Numbered from the stretch's first letter, positions 9,131 through 17,402 are shown. The stretch is 64,000 nucleotides of DNA from Saprospiraceae bacterium (GCA_019187225.1 JABAQQ010000012.1:1-64000), one strand, 5' to 3'. Translations and numbers: made by a program. Notes: generated by a model from the sequence alone, not told the origin.

Positions 9131-10024
9131 GTGCTTTCCCTGCCGAGTCCGGCTGTCGGTTATGTTTGCGGGTTGGACGGTGTCATTTTGAAAATATCAG
9201 ACAGCACAGATTCTTGCGATTGTCCGGCCAACCTCGTCCAAAATCCCGGCTTTTCCGACGGAGCCTTTCCGGGCGAGTTGAGTTTTGCCGGCAGCACCAA
9301 TAACTGGGCAGCCGCCGCAGGCACGCCCGACCTGAGCGCGAGCATCCCTTATTGCGACCCGAAGGGTATCCAGATGTGGGGCAGTCAGGATGTAGGCGAG
9401 GCGATATGTCAAACCGGGCTCAACCTTGTACCGGGAAAAACCTACACTGTCAGGTTTTCAGCACATTTCTACCTCGACCCTAACCTGCCGCCGCCAGCCG
9501 TACAATTCGTTCAATTCGGCTTTTATGCTTCCAATGGTTGCGTCAATCCATTTCCCACTTGCACGGGTTGCGAAACTATCGGAACAAGCGTAAAAATCAA
9601 CAACACGCTGTACCAGACCTTTTCCCTTCCGAATTGGTCGCCTGTTGGCGGATCATATAATACGCTGATTGTAAAAGCCCTGAATACCAACAATTACCCT
9701 TTGATTGCATTCGGGCGTATCGACAACATCTGCATTCAGGAAGACAGCGTGGTCGCAACCCACGACCTGCTCCGATCAGACGGCTTTCGCATCTTTCCCA
9801 ATCCTAACTCGGGTTCCTTCAGCGTCGAATTGCCTGAACCAGCCAAATCGGACGTAACACTTCGCCTCATTGGTCTCGCGGGGCAAGTGTTGATGGAACG
9901 ACAAATCGAGCAGGGCAGCACACAGCAAACCATGCAAGCAGATATTTTGCCGGCGGGTTTGTACTTCCTGCAGGTCATTTCCGAAGGAAAAGTATCGGCA
10001 GTAGAGAAATTCATGAAGCAATAG
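9131..10024 (+). CDS. YCF48/BNR-like secreted protein, C-terminal part with T9SS sorting domain
   Basis: The 3' part of the gene above. It opens with the end of a propeller blade (SPAVGYVCGLDGVILKI), follows with a beta-sandwich domain that begins NLVQNPGFSDG (as in carbohydrate-binding-like modules), and ends in a T9SS type A sorting domain (FRIFPNPNSGSFSVELP ... GLYFLQV ... basic end). The GTG at 9131 is only the first possible start after the frameshift and is unlikely to be used. If the frameshift is real, the exported protein loses its sorting signal and the gene is inactive; if it is an assembly error, the intact protein has about 614 residues. Confidence 0.8.
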   Translation: MLSLPSPAVGYVCGLDGVILKISDSTDSCDCPANLVQNPGFSDGAFPGELSFAGSTNNWAAAAGTPDLSASIPYCDPKGIQMWGSQDVGEAICQTGLNLVPGKTYTVRFSAHFYLDPNLPPPAVQFVQFGFYASNGCVNPFPTCTGCETIGTSVKINNTLYQTFSLPNWSPVGGSYNTLIVKALNTNNYPLIAFGRIDNICIQEDSVVATHDLLRSDGFRIFPNPNSGSFSVELPEPAKSDVTLRLIGLAGQVLMERQIEQGSTQQTMQADILPAGLYFLQVISEGKVSAVEKFMKQ

Positions 10025-10047
10025 AGGACGTATCATAAACACACTTT

Positions 10048-11217
10048 TTAACCAAAACACTCAATCACATTCACCCCCGGCTCCCCCAGCCACGTTGCCG
10101 CCTGCAATTTTTCCAGGGGGATTTTTCCGATCCAGTACCGCGCCGTGCCGGACACGTAGCGTTCCGATATTTCCGAAAAATCGCTTTCCGCCACCTGACC
10201 TTCGTGTTCGTGGCGAACATAAACCGTTAATTCCGTGTCCTTTGTGTCGAAAAAAGTCCCATTCTGACCGAACTTGCGGTACTCGTATTTGTACCGGTAG
10301 CGCAATGCCGAAATATCGGACAAGACCGCGCAGCCGGTCGGTTTGTCGCCCGCACCCTTGCCCACGAATACCTGCCGCTCGGAAAAGGCACTTTCGAGCG
10401 TGACGGCATTGTATTCGTGTTTCACACCTTCGTAGCGGTGGCCTTTGGGCACGAAACGCGGCAGGCACCAGGCGGCGACTTTATCGTTGTCGCGGAAACA
10501 ACGCGCCACCAATTTCAGCACGCTGCCGCGACTTTTAGCAAACCCAATGTCGAAATCATTGAGCCGGTGAATGCCGAAATGCAGCACACGTTCCGGCTGA
10601 ACGAACACCCCGAAAGCGTGCAGCAACAGGATGCACAATTTGAATTTCGGATCGAAACCTTCCACGTCGAGCGTCGGGTCGCTTTCGGCAAAACCGTGGG
10701 CCTGTGCAAACTTCAATGCTTCGCCGAACGTAAGGTTTTCCTCAAAAATTTTGGTCAAAATGAGGTTCGTCGTGCCGTTGAAAATGCCTTCGACCGAGGT
10801 CAGCAGGTCGTTGTCGTAGTATTCTTCCAGATTGCGGATGATAGGAATGCTCGCGCAACAGGCGCCTTCATAGAGAAAGGGCGCGCCTGTTTTTTGCTGC
10901 AGGGCGTACAATTCCGGCAACCGGTGAGCGATCATTTTTTTATTGGCCGACACGACGGCCTTGCCCCGTGACAATGCGTCCGACACGATGTCGAACGCTG
11001 CTTCCGCGTCGTCTATGAGTTCCACCACCACATCCACTTCCGGATCGTCGAGGATGTCCGCCGGATTGGTCGTGAAAAAATGCGCCGGCACGGGGCGCTG
11101 TTTGTCCGGATGTTTGATGCATATCCGCTTGATGTCGGCGCGGACGCCTTTGGTTTCGTGCAATACTTTCCAAAGGCCCTGGCCGACGCAGCCGAAGCCG
11201 AAGAGTCCGAGTTTCAT
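10048..11217 (-). CDS. hom: Homoserine dehydrogenase
   Basis: 389 residues. Reduces aspartate semialdehyde to homoserine with NAD(P)H, the branch point to threonine and methionine. The N-terminal nucleotide-binding motif is GLFGFGCVGQG (residues 4-14), followed by the SANKKM motif and the catalytic-domain motif EGIFNGTTNLIL. The C terminus is shorter than in forms with a standard ACT domain, and no aspartokinase is fused. It is downstream of the cystathionine gamma-synthase-type gene on the same strand, with a 167-bp gap containing a long hairpin, so the SAM riboswitch upstream may control both. Confidence 0.93.
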   Translation of the reverse strand: MKLGLFGFGCVGQGLWKVLHETKGVRADIKRICIKHPDKQRPVPAHFFTTNPADILDDPEVDVVVELIDDAEAAFDIVSDALSRGKAVVSANKKMIAHRLPELYALQQKTGAPFLYEGACCASIPIIRNLEEYYDNDLLTSVEGIFNGTTNLILTKIFEENLTFGEALKFAQAHGFAESDPTLDVEGFDPKFKLCILLLHAFGVFVQPERVLHFGIHRLNDFDIGFAKSRGSVLKLVARCFRDNDKVAAWCLPRFVPKGHRYEGVKHEYNAVTLESAFSERQVFVGKGAGDKPTGCAVLSDISALRYRYKYEYRKFGQNGTFFDTKDTELTVYVRHEHEGQVAESDFSEISERYVSGTARYWIGKIPLEKLQAATWLGEPGVNVIECFG

Positions 11218-11231
11218 ACTTTTTTAGCGGG

Positions 11232-11307
11232 AATGAATTTGATGCGGGGCGCGTGAAAAAATTTTTTCGTAAAAAAATTTTTTCACGCGCCCCGCATCAA
11301 ATTCATT
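11232..11307. repeat. Perfect 36-bp hairpin with 4-nt loop
   Basis: Arms 11232-11267 and 11272-11307 are exact reverse complements over 36 bp around a 4-base loop. The inner ends are A6T6 tracts and the outer part is GC-rich (GCGGGGCGCG). It lies between the cystathionine gamma-synthase-type gene and hom, just before the hom start. A transcript from either strand would fold into a very stable stem, which could attenuate hom, stop transcription or direct processing. Confidence 0.88.
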
Positions 11308-11381
11308 TACAAGGTTTTGTGTGTGAAGGAATAAGGGATGTCTGTCCCTGTTTTTGTAACGCATTCGACTCTATCGACGCG

Positions 11382-11412
11382 CGTTTACGAAACCTTCAAG
11401 GTTTCGTAAACG
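11382..11412. repeat. 31-bp palindrome covering a stop codon
   Basis: A palindrome with 15-bp arms around one central base (outer part CGTTTACGAAACC). It contains the stop codon of the cystathionine gamma-synthase-type gene, and its minus strand encodes that protein's last residues, VYETLKVS. It could serve as the stem of a terminator. Confidence 0.8.
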
Positions 11413-12587
11413 TGCGAATCGGCCAACTGCCAACTGCCACTGCCCACTGCCTCCAGTCCCCGACGCACATCGTCTACCAGGTCGGCGGCGCCTTCGATTC
11501 CGCAGGAGAGCCGGATAAGCGAATCGCGCACACCCGCAGCATGGCGCTTTTCGCGGGGAATGCTTTTGTGGGTCATCGTGGCCGGGTGACAGATCAGGCT
11601 TTTGACACCGCCGAGGCTTTCAGCGAGCTGGAACAGCCTGGTACTGGTTGCGAAAGCGCGGGCGGCTTCTTCGGTGTCGTCTTTAAGCGTGAAAGAGACC
11701 ACACCGCCGCCGAGTCCGCGCTGCTGGCGGGCGGCGATCGCGTGGTTTTTGTGTGTCGGCAGACCGGGATAGAAGACTTCGGCGACGGCCTCGTGTTCCG
11801 AAAGCGCGCGGGCGACGGCGAGCGCATTGTGCGAATGCGCTTCCACGCGCAGCGGCAGAGTCTCGATGCCCCGGATGGTCAGCCAGCTGTCCCAGGGGCC
11901 GAGGATGCCGCCGCTGGCGTTTTGGATGAATTTGAGGCGGTCGCCCAGTTCTTCGTCCTGCACGGCCAGCAGACCGGCGATCACGTCGGAGTGGCCGGCG
12001 AGGTACTTCGTGGCTGAGTGGATGACGATGTCGGCGCCGAGTTCGAGCGGACGCTGAAGGGCGGGGCTGGCGAAAGTATTGTCCACCACCACGAGCGCGC
12101 CGGCAGCGTGTGCGAAACGGCTGATCTCCTCGATGTCGGAGATTTTCAGCGTCGGATTGGTCGGCGTTTCGAGCCAGACAAGACGTGTCTTCGGCGACAA
12201 CACTTCGAGGATGTTGTGCGCGTCGGTGGTATCCACGTAGTGGACTTTGACCCCGAATTTCTGATAGACGTGGGTGAACAGGCGGAACGAACCGCCGTAA
12301 ATGTCGTCCACGGCGACGATCTCGTCGCCGGCTTCGAGCAATTTGAGCACGCAATCAATGGCGGCTAAACCGGACGCGAAGGCGAGGCCGCGACGTCCGT
12401 GTTCGAGTTTAGCGATCAGGTTTTCCAGCACTTGACGGGTCGGATTGTTCGAGCGGGCGTAGTCGAATCCCTTGTGTTCGCCCGGCGCTTCCTGCACGAA
12501 TGTGGCGGTCTGGTAAACCGGTACGGAGATGGCCCCTGTGAGCGGGTCAATGGGGAGTGAATGGAGAATTCTGGTAATTTCCTGCAT
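11385..12587 (-). CDS. metB: Cystathionine gamma-synthase/lyase-type PLP enzyme
   Basis: 400 residues of the Cys/Met-metabolism PLP family (fold type I). The PLP lysine is in SATKYLAGHSDV, with other family motifs YARSNNPTRQVLE, DDIYGGSFRL and HPATMTHKSIP. The family covers cystathionine gamma-synthase, lyase and methionine gamma-lyase; the SAM-I riboswitch upstream favours a biosynthetic role in methionine formation. The last 20 residues (from about GSGSWQLAD) are not family sequence: they are encoded by a GCAGTGG-type tandem repeat and a palindrome (11382-11459), so the original stop appears to have been lost and the tail made from repeat DNA. Confidence 0.9.
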   Translation of the reverse strand: MQEITRILHSLPIDPLTGAISVPVYQTATFVQEAPGEHKGFDYARSNNPTRQVLENLIAKLEHGRRGLAFASGLAAIDCVLKLLEAGDEIVAVDDIYGGSFRLFTHVYQKFGVKVHYVDTTDAHNILEVLSPKTRLVWLETPTNPTLKISDIEEISRFAHAAGALVVVDNTFASPALQRPLELGADIVIHSATKYLAGHSDVIAGLLAVQDEELGDRLKFIQNASGGILGPWDSWLTIRGIETLPLRVEAHSHNALAVARALSEHEAVAEVFYPGLPTHKNHAIAARQQRGLGGGVVSFTLKDDTEEAARAFATSTRLFQLAESLGGVKSLICHPATMTHKSIPREKRHAAGVRDSLIRLSCGIEGAADLVDDVRRGLEAVGSGSWQLADSHVYETLKVS

Positions 12588-12673
12588 TTTTCCAGTGTTT
12601 TTAATGGTGAAACCAAGAAAAACTTACCGAAAAAGCCGGTTGCCGGGTGTTGTGTGCTGCTTGCCCTTGGGAT

Positions 12674-12778
12674 GGTTGTTGGTTGTTGGTTGTCGGTTAT
12701 TGGTTAATGGTTATTAGAGAACTTGAAACTAAAAAAGTCCAACTAACCAATAACCAACAACCAATAACCAATAACCAA
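12674..12778. repeat. Tandem-unit hairpin, GGTTATT/GGTTGTT type
   Basis: Left part 12674-12716 is a run of imperfect 7-bp units of the type GGTTGTT/GGTTATT; right part 12740-12778 is the complement (AATAACC/AACAACC). The spacer is about 23 bp. It lies between the riboswitch terminator and the start of the cystathionine gamma-synthase-type gene, so it would be in that gene's 5' leader. Confidence 0.8.
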
Positions 12779-12781
12779 AAT

Positions 12782-12810
12782 AAAAATCCCCTCCGGCAAG
12801 CCGGAAGGGA
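12782..12810 (-). terminator. Intrinsic terminator of the SAM riboswitch
   Basis: Read on the minus strand: a GC-rich stem (TCCCTTCCGG, loop, CCGGAGGGGA) followed directly by a T run. It lies just downstream of the aptamer and about 195 bp before the gene, as expected for an expression platform that stops transcription when SAM is bound. Confidence 0.8.
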
Positions 12811-12848
12811 CAATTTCTTGCGCAGGGAAATTGGCTGTTGCCTTCCGA

Positions 12849-12962
12849 CTTATCTGTCCCGAAAGCATTCGGGACGGAATTGGCACCTTAATCACATTTG
12901 CGCTAAACGCAATCAGGTTGCCAAGGCTTCAACGGGCCGGTCCCTCTGCCTTTCTGGATAAG
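12849..12962 (-). ncRNA. SAM-I (S-box) riboswitch aptamer
   Basis: On the minus strand the SAM-I core is clear: P1 strands CTTATC and GATAAG at the two ends, the conserved AGAGGGACCGGCCC segment, the GAAGCC..GGCAACC segment, the GGTGCCAATTCC segment, and a P4-type stem (GTCCCGAATGC, CTTTCGGGAC). It is followed by a terminator (12782-12810) and the cystathionine gamma-synthase-type gene. A likely promoter box on the same strand is CACCTTTG (complement of 13006-13013), one base off TAnnTTTG. SAM binding should reduce expression of the methionine genes downstream. Confidence 0.95.
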
Positions 12963-13130
12963 TCTGCCCCGGCTCGCACCGGGACTGTTTTTAAATGAAC
13001 TGGCGCAAAGGTGGGCAAATGCGGGGGAGAGAAAAAAGAGGGGGTGGAAATTTTAGGGAAAATTTAACAAAAAGGCAACGCGTGGCGTCATGTTTTATGA
13101 GCCATCGGCGGCGTCAAAAAATCAAAACTA

Positions 13131-13164
13131 TTTGTGTTTTATCGAATTCATTTTGTTATATTTG
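13131..13164 (+). promoter_or_regulatory. Bacteroidota-type promoter of dinD
   Basis: TATATTTG (13157-13164) fits the -7 box TAnnTTTG, with TTTG at 13131-13134 as a -33 box (gap 22, slightly long). Transcription would begin near 13170, just upstream of the dinD start codons at 13182 and 13194. I saw no obvious LexA-type palindrome. Confidence 0.6.
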
Positions 13165-13181
13165 CGTCGAAAACCAACAAA

Positions 13182-14042
13182 ATGAACAATTTTATGTCAA
13201 AACAACTTCCCGACGCTCCCCAACCCGTTTTCGAACAAATCAAACGCACCGATGAAAATGGCGTCGAATACTGGTCGGCCAGAGATTTGGCTAAAGTGCT
13301 CGAATACTCCGAATACCGGCACTTTTTACCTGCTATCGAACGGGCAAAAGAAGCCTGCCAAAACAGCGGCCACAACCTTGCCGACCATTTCGAGGATATC
13401 CTCGAAATGGTCGAAATCGGTTCAAAAGCGCAACGCCAAATTGAAAGCGTCAAACTCTCCCGCTACGCTTGCTACCTCATCGTCCAAAACGCTGACCCCG
13501 GCAAAGAAGTGGTGGCGCTCGGCCAGACCTACCTCGCCGTCCAGACGCGCTTGCAGGAAATCCGGCAAATGGAGGAATACAATCGCCTGAACTCCGAAGA
13601 AGAAAAACGCCTCTTTCTCCGCAACGAATTGCGCCGCCACAACAATCAACTCGCCGATGCCGCCAAAGATGCAGGCGTGATAGACCCCGTTGACTACGCC
13701 GTTTTTCAAAACTTTGGCTACCAGGGGCTCTACGGCGGTCTCGATGCCAAAGCCATCCATCTCCGAAAAAATCTCAAAAAAAGCCAGTACATCCTCGACC
13801 ACATGGGCAGCACCGAACTGGCCGCCAACCTCTTCCGCGCCACTCAAACAGAAGAAAAACTCCGCCGCGAAAACATCAGGGGCAAGTCAAAGGCCAATCA
13901 GACCCATTTTGAAGTGGGCAAAAAGGTGCGCCAGACCATCAAAGAGCTGGGCGGTACTATGCCGGAGGATTTGCCTGCGGAGGAGAGTATTAAAAAGTTG
14001 GGGGGCGCGAAGAGGAGGAAGATTGAAGGAAAATCAAAATGA
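13182..14042 (+). CDS. dinD: DNA damage-inducible protein D (DinD)
   Basis: About 286 residues, highly similar to E. coli DinD throughout: a Bro-N-like N-terminal part (YWSARDLAKVLEYSEYRHF) and the conserved stretches LSRYACYLIVQNADP, FQNFGYQGLYGGLD, DHMGSTELAANLFRATQTEE and VRQTIKELGGTMPE. DinD is SOS-induced in E. coli and inhibits RecA-mediated strand exchange. The frame is open from 13134, but ATG 13182 (or 13194) follows the promoter and matches family length. The last 15 residues are basic. It stands alone, convergent with sucA, with three bases between the two stops. Confidence 0.93.
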   Translation: MNNFMSKQLPDAPQPVFEQIKRTDENGVEYWSARDLAKVLEYSEYRHFLPAIERAKEACQNSGHNLADHFEDILEMVEIGSKAQRQIESVKLSRYACYLIVQNADPGKEVVALGQTYLAVQTRLQEIRQMEEYNRLNSEEEKRLFLRNELRRHNNQLADAAKDAGVIDPVDYAVFQNFGYQGLYGGLDAKAIHLRKNLKKSQYILDHMGSTELAANLFRATQTEEKLRRENIRGKSKANQTHFEVGKKVRQTIKELGGTMPEDLPAEESIKKLGGAKRRKIEGKSK

Positions 14043-14045
14043 CTC

Positions 14046-16787
14046 TTACCCCCCAAACGCCCCTTCCACCACTTCCCCCTGCTCCTTCTCATGCGCTTTC
14101 GGAAAGCCCGTCGCCGGCGAAGCGGCAGCGCGGCGGCTTACGCATTTCCAGCCGTATTCCGGTTGATTGACAGCGAGATGGCTCCAGGCGCCCATATTGC
14201 GCGGCTCCTCCTGAACCCACACGAGTTCGGCTTTGGCGTATTTTTTCAACAAGGTGTCGAACTGTTTTTTCGGGAAGGGATAGATCTGCTCTAAGCGGAC
14301 GATGGCCACGTCAGCGCGTTGCTCCTCTTGTTGTTTTTTCAACAGGTCGTAGTAGATCTTGCCGGAGCAAACAACCAGGCGTTTTACCTTTTTGGCGTCG
14401 ACGTTGGCATCGTCTATCAGTTCGCGGAAGCGGTTACCGGTTTCCAGTTCGCTGATCTCCCCTAAGTTGTACGGTGCGCGCAGGCCCGATTTGGGCGACA
14501 TGACGATGAGGGGTTTGCGGAAAGGCCGCGCCTGCTGGCGGCGCAGCAGGTGGAAAAAGTTGGAAGCCGATGTTACGTTGGCAATGGTCACGTTGTTCTC
14601 CGCGCAGCCTTGCAGGAAGCGTTCGAGGCGGGCGCTGGAGTGTTCGGGCCCCTGGCCTTCGTAGCCGTGCGGCAGCAACATCACGAGGCCGCTCATGCGC
14701 TGCCATTTGGCTTCGGCGGCGAAAATGAACTGGTCAATGATGGTGCCCGCGCCGTTGGCGAAGTCGCCGAACTGGGCTTCCCAGATCACCAACGCTTCGG
14801 GAGTGGAGAGCGAATAACCGTATTCGAAGCCGAGCACGGCGTATTCGCTCAGCAGCGAGTTGTAGATGCGGAATTTTCCCTGTTTGTCGGAAAGCCCGTC
14901 CAAACGGTTGATCTCCTTATAGTTGTTGGCATCAATGACGCAGGCGTGGCGGTGGCTGAAGGTGCCGCGTTTCACGTCCTGGCCGCTCATGCGCACGTCG
15001 CGGCCTTCGAGCAGCAGCGAGCCGTAGGCCATGAGTTCGCCGAGTTGCCAGTCAATTTTGCCGGTGGCGATGAGTTGTTTTTTCGCCTCGTTGAGTTTGG
15101 CGATCTGCGGGATGGGCGTGAATCCTTCGGGGAAAGTGGTCAGGTGGTTCAGCAATTGATCTATCACCGGACGCGGGATACCCGTGTCGGGACTTTCCTG
15201 AAAGTCCTTGTCGTCGGTCGTTTTTTTCAGCGCCTTCCAGTGGAGTTCCGGTTCCTGGTAAGTGTAAGGCAGCGGTTTTTGGCGCACGTTGTCGAGGCGG
15301 GCCTGCAGGTCGGCGCGGAATTTCACTTCCATGTCTTTGGCTAATTGCTCGTCCACGTCGCCGCGCGCGATGAGTTTCTGGTTGTAAAGGGTACGCGGAT
15401 CGGGGTGTTTTTCGATGATCTTCCACATTTCCGGCTGGGTAAAACGCGGTTCGTCGCTTTCGTTGTGGCCATGGCGGCGGTAGCACACGAGGTCAATGAA
15501 TACGTCGGTGTTGAAAGCCTGGCGGTATTCGATGGCCAGTTCGGCTACGAATACGCAAGCTTCGGGGTCGTCGCCGTTGACGTGGAAAATGGGCGCCTGC
15601 ACCACATCGGCCACGCTGGTGGAGTAGGTCGAAGAGCGCGCGTCTTCCCAACTCGTGGTGAAGCCGATCTGGTTGTTGATCACGAGGTGCACCGTTCCGC
15701 CGGTGTTGTACCCATCGAGGCTCATCATCTGGATCACTTCGTACACGATGCCCTGACCGGCCAGCGCCGCGTCGCCGTGGATCAGGATGGGCAACACGCG
15801 GTCGTAGTTGTCGGTGTAAAGGATATCGAGTTTGGCGCGGCTGAAACCCTCCACCACGGGATCCACCGCTTCGAGGTGGCTGGGGTTGGGCAGGAGTTTG
15901 ACGTAGACTTTTTTGCCGTTGAGCGCCTCCGTTTGGGAGGAATAACCCTGGTGGTATTTCACGTCGCCGGAGCCGAAACTCTGGTCGGGGATCGTTTTGT
16001 CCTCGAAGGCGCTGAAGATCTGCTCGTAGGTTTTGCCCACGATGTTGCACAAAACGTTGAGGCGGCCGCGGTGCGCCATGCCGATCACGACCTCTTCCAC
16101 GGGCGTTTCGGTTTCGGCGGCGCGGTTGATCATGGCGTCGAGCGCAGCGATGGTCGCTTCACCGCCTTCGAGTCCGAAGCGTTTTTGACCCACAAATTTG
16201 GTCGCCAGGAATTGTTCGAAGCCCACCGCGCCGTTGAGTTTTTCCAGAATCCGCTTCTTTTTTCCGATGGAAAAACCGTAGTCGGGTGCAAGGTTGCGGC
16301 CTTCGATTTTTTTGCGCAGCCATTCGCGTTTTTCCTTGTCGAATACGTCGGTGAACTCGAAGCCGATGTTGCCGCAGTACAGCAGTTTGAGGCGGTCCAC
16401 GATCTCGCGCAGGGTCGCGTTGGACATTCCAAGTTCGAAACCGGCGGCAAAACGGGTATCCAGGTCGGCCTCTGAGAGGCCGTAATCGGTCAGGTCGAGC
16501 CGCGGCTTGCGGTCTTTGCGTTTTTTGATGGGGTTGGTCGTGGAAAGCGTGTGCCCCCGGTCGCGGTAGCCGTGGATCAGGCCGACAACGGCGAATTCTT
16601 TGGCCAGCTCCGCCCCCGATGGAAGGGGAGACGTCTCACTGCCATTGCCGGAGGTCAGAGCGAAGTCGAAGCCTTTGAAAAATGCCTGCCAGTCGGCCTC
16701 CACCGAAGCCGGATCGGCGAGCCAGGAGCGGTAGAGGGAGTCAATATATTGCGGATGCGCGTTAAATACGGCGGATTGGTCTGTCAT
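14046..16787 (-). CDS. sucA: 2-oxoglutarate dehydrogenase E1 component
   Basis: 913 residues, the usual length for this thiamine-diphosphate enzyme. It decarboxylates 2-oxoglutarate and passes the succinyl group to the E2 lipoyl domain in the TCA cycle. Motifs: N-terminal E2-binding segment (FNAHPQYIDSLYRSWLADP), GMAHRGRLNVL, HGDAALAGQGIVYE, the cofactor region DVFIDLVCYRRHGHNE, and the C-terminal WVQEEPRNMGAW. The E2 gene is not in the window. The last 20 residues are Gly/Glu-rich and poorly conserved. Confidence 0.95.
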   Translation of the reverse strand: MTDQSAVFNAHPQYIDSLYRSWLADPASVEADWQAFFKGFDFALTSGNGSETSPLPSGAELAKEFAVVGLIHGYRDRGHTLSTTNPIKKRKDRKPRLDLTDYGLSEADLDTRFAAGFELGMSNATLREIVDRLKLLYCGNIGFEFTDVFDKEKREWLRKKIEGRNLAPDYGFSIGKKKRILEKLNGAVGFEQFLATKFVGQKRFGLEGGEATIAALDAMINRAAETETPVEEVVIGMAHRGRLNVLCNIVGKTYEQIFSAFEDKTIPDQSFGSGDVKYHQGYSSQTEALNGKKVYVKLLPNPSHLEAVDPVVEGFSRAKLDILYTDNYDRVLPILIHGDAALAGQGIVYEVIQMMSLDGYNTGGTVHLVINNQIGFTTSWEDARSSTYSTSVADVVQAPIFHVNGDDPEACVFVAELAIEYRQAFNTDVFIDLVCYRRHGHNESDEPRFTQPEMWKIIEKHPDPRTLYNQKLIARGDVDEQLAKDMEVKFRADLQARLDNVRQKPLPYTYQEPELHWKALKKTTDDKDFQESPDTGIPRPVIDQLLNHLTTFPEGFTPIPQIAKLNEAKKQLIATGKIDWQLGELMAYGSLLLEGRDVRMSGQDVKRGTFSHRHACVIDANNYKEINRLDGLSDKQGKFRIYNSLLSEYAVLGFEYGYSLSTPEALVIWEAQFGDFANGAGTIIDQFIFAAEAKWQRMSGLVMLLPHGYEGQGPEHSSARLERFLQGCAENNVTIANVTSASNFFHLLRRQQARPFRKPLIVMSPKSGLRAPYNLGEISELETGNRFRELIDDANVDAKKVKRLVVCSGKIYYDLLKKQQEEQRADVAIVRLEQIYPFPKKQFDTLLKKYAKAELVWVQEEPRNMGAWSHLAVNQPEYGWKCVSRRAAASPATGFPKAHEKEQGEVVEGAFGG

Positions 16788-16798
16788 TGCAAAAAATC

Positions 16799-16875
16799 AG
16801 GTTGATGAAGGTTGATGAGGGTTGATGAGGGTTGATATAAAAGCGCATCAACCTTTATCAACCCTCATCAACCTT
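16799..16875. repeat. Tandem-unit hairpin, GGTTGATGA type
   Basis: Four 9-10 bp units (GGTTGATGA/GGGTTGATGA) at 16799-16836, then the complement at 16847-16875 (ATCAACCCTCATCAACCTT). It lies just upstream of the sucA start codon. A related arrangement occurs at 63470-63530. Confidence 0.85.
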
Positions 16876-16913
16876 TTCAAATTGTAATGTTGTTACGGGT
16901 TTAACCGGGAGCG

Positions 16914-16921
16914 CAAAGGTA
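16914..16921 (-). promoter_or_regulatory. Candidate -7 box of the sucA promoter
   Basis: The plus strand reads CAAAGGTA, so the minus strand has TACCTTTG, matching TAnnTTTG. It is 127 bp before the sucA start codon, with the GGTTGATGA hairpin in the predicted leader. Confidence 0.55.
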
Positions 16922-17007
16922 ACGCCGGAAACGATGGCAGGGTTTGAAAAAGAAATCAAAGGAGAGAAAATTTTTCAACCTTTTTCATTTTTTCCGCATA
17001 GAAACAC

Positions 17008-17015
17008 TACCTTTG
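17008..17015 (+). promoter_or_regulatory. Candidate -7 box of the rpsT promoter
   Basis: TACCTTTG, an exact TAnnTTTG box, about 60 bp before the rpsT start codon, preceded by a T-rich stretch where a -33 box would lie. Confidence 0.6.
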
Positions 17016-17074
17016 CCCGCCCAAAATGAAAAACCACCTGTTTTTTCAACATACAGCACATTTTTGCTCAAAAT

Positions 17075-17329
17075 ATGGCACATCACAAGTCCGCCCTGAA
17101 ACGCATCCGCCAAAACGAAAAGCGCCGCCTGCAAAACCGCTATTACAAAAAATCGGCACGTACGGCTATCAAAAACCTGCGCGACCTGAAAGACAAGGCC
17201 GAAGCTGCATCGTTTTTGCCGAAAGTCATCAGCATGATTGACAAACTGGCAAAACGCGGCAACATCCACCGCAACAAAGCCGCTAACCTGAAAAGTGGCC
17301 TCACGAAACACGTGAACGCGCTGGCCTGA
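17075..17329 (+). CDS. rpsT: 30S ribosomal protein S20
   Basis: 84 residues, starting MAHHKSALKRIRQNEKRR and ending with NIHRNKAANLKSGLTKHVNAL, the family's characteristic basic helices. S20 binds 16S rRNA early in 30S assembly. It is a single-gene unit with its own promoter box (17008) and a strong terminator (17416). Confidence 0.97.
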   Translation: MAHHKSALKRIRQNEKRRLQNRYYKKSARTAIKNLRDLKDKAEAASFLPKVISMIDKLAKRGNIHRNKAANLKSGLTKHVNALA

Positions 17330-17333
17330 ACCA

Positions 17334-17402
17334 TTGGGCAGTGGCAGTGGCAGTGGCAGTGGCAGGTTTACCCGCCGAAGCCCTGGCGAAGAAGGCGGAG
17401 GC
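17334..17402. repeat. GCAGTG tandem repeat plus CCCGCCGAAGCC palindrome
   Basis: Several tandem copies of the 6-bp unit GCAGTG/GGCAGT, followed by a palindrome-like unit (GTTTACCCGCCGAAGCC then GGCGAAGAAGGCGG). The same pair of modules occurs after the OmpH-like gene (47007-47056), and the second module also follows the kmo minisatellite (27243-27275). The GCAGTGG module forms part of the tail of the cystathionine gamma-synthase-type gene. Confidence 0.8.

Noticed and set aside
11253-12017. Open frame of 254 codons opposite the cystathionine gamma-synthase-type gene
   Set aside because: Shadow of that gene, and it begins within the perfect hairpin.
12647-12961. Open frame across the leader of the cystathionine gamma-synthase-type gene
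   Set aside because: It overlaps the SAM-I riboswitch and the GGTTATT hairpin; no protein character.
15345-16475. Long open frame (376 codons) opposite sucA
   Set aside because: Antisense shadow of a well-conserved sucA gene; composition follows codon bias of the real gene.
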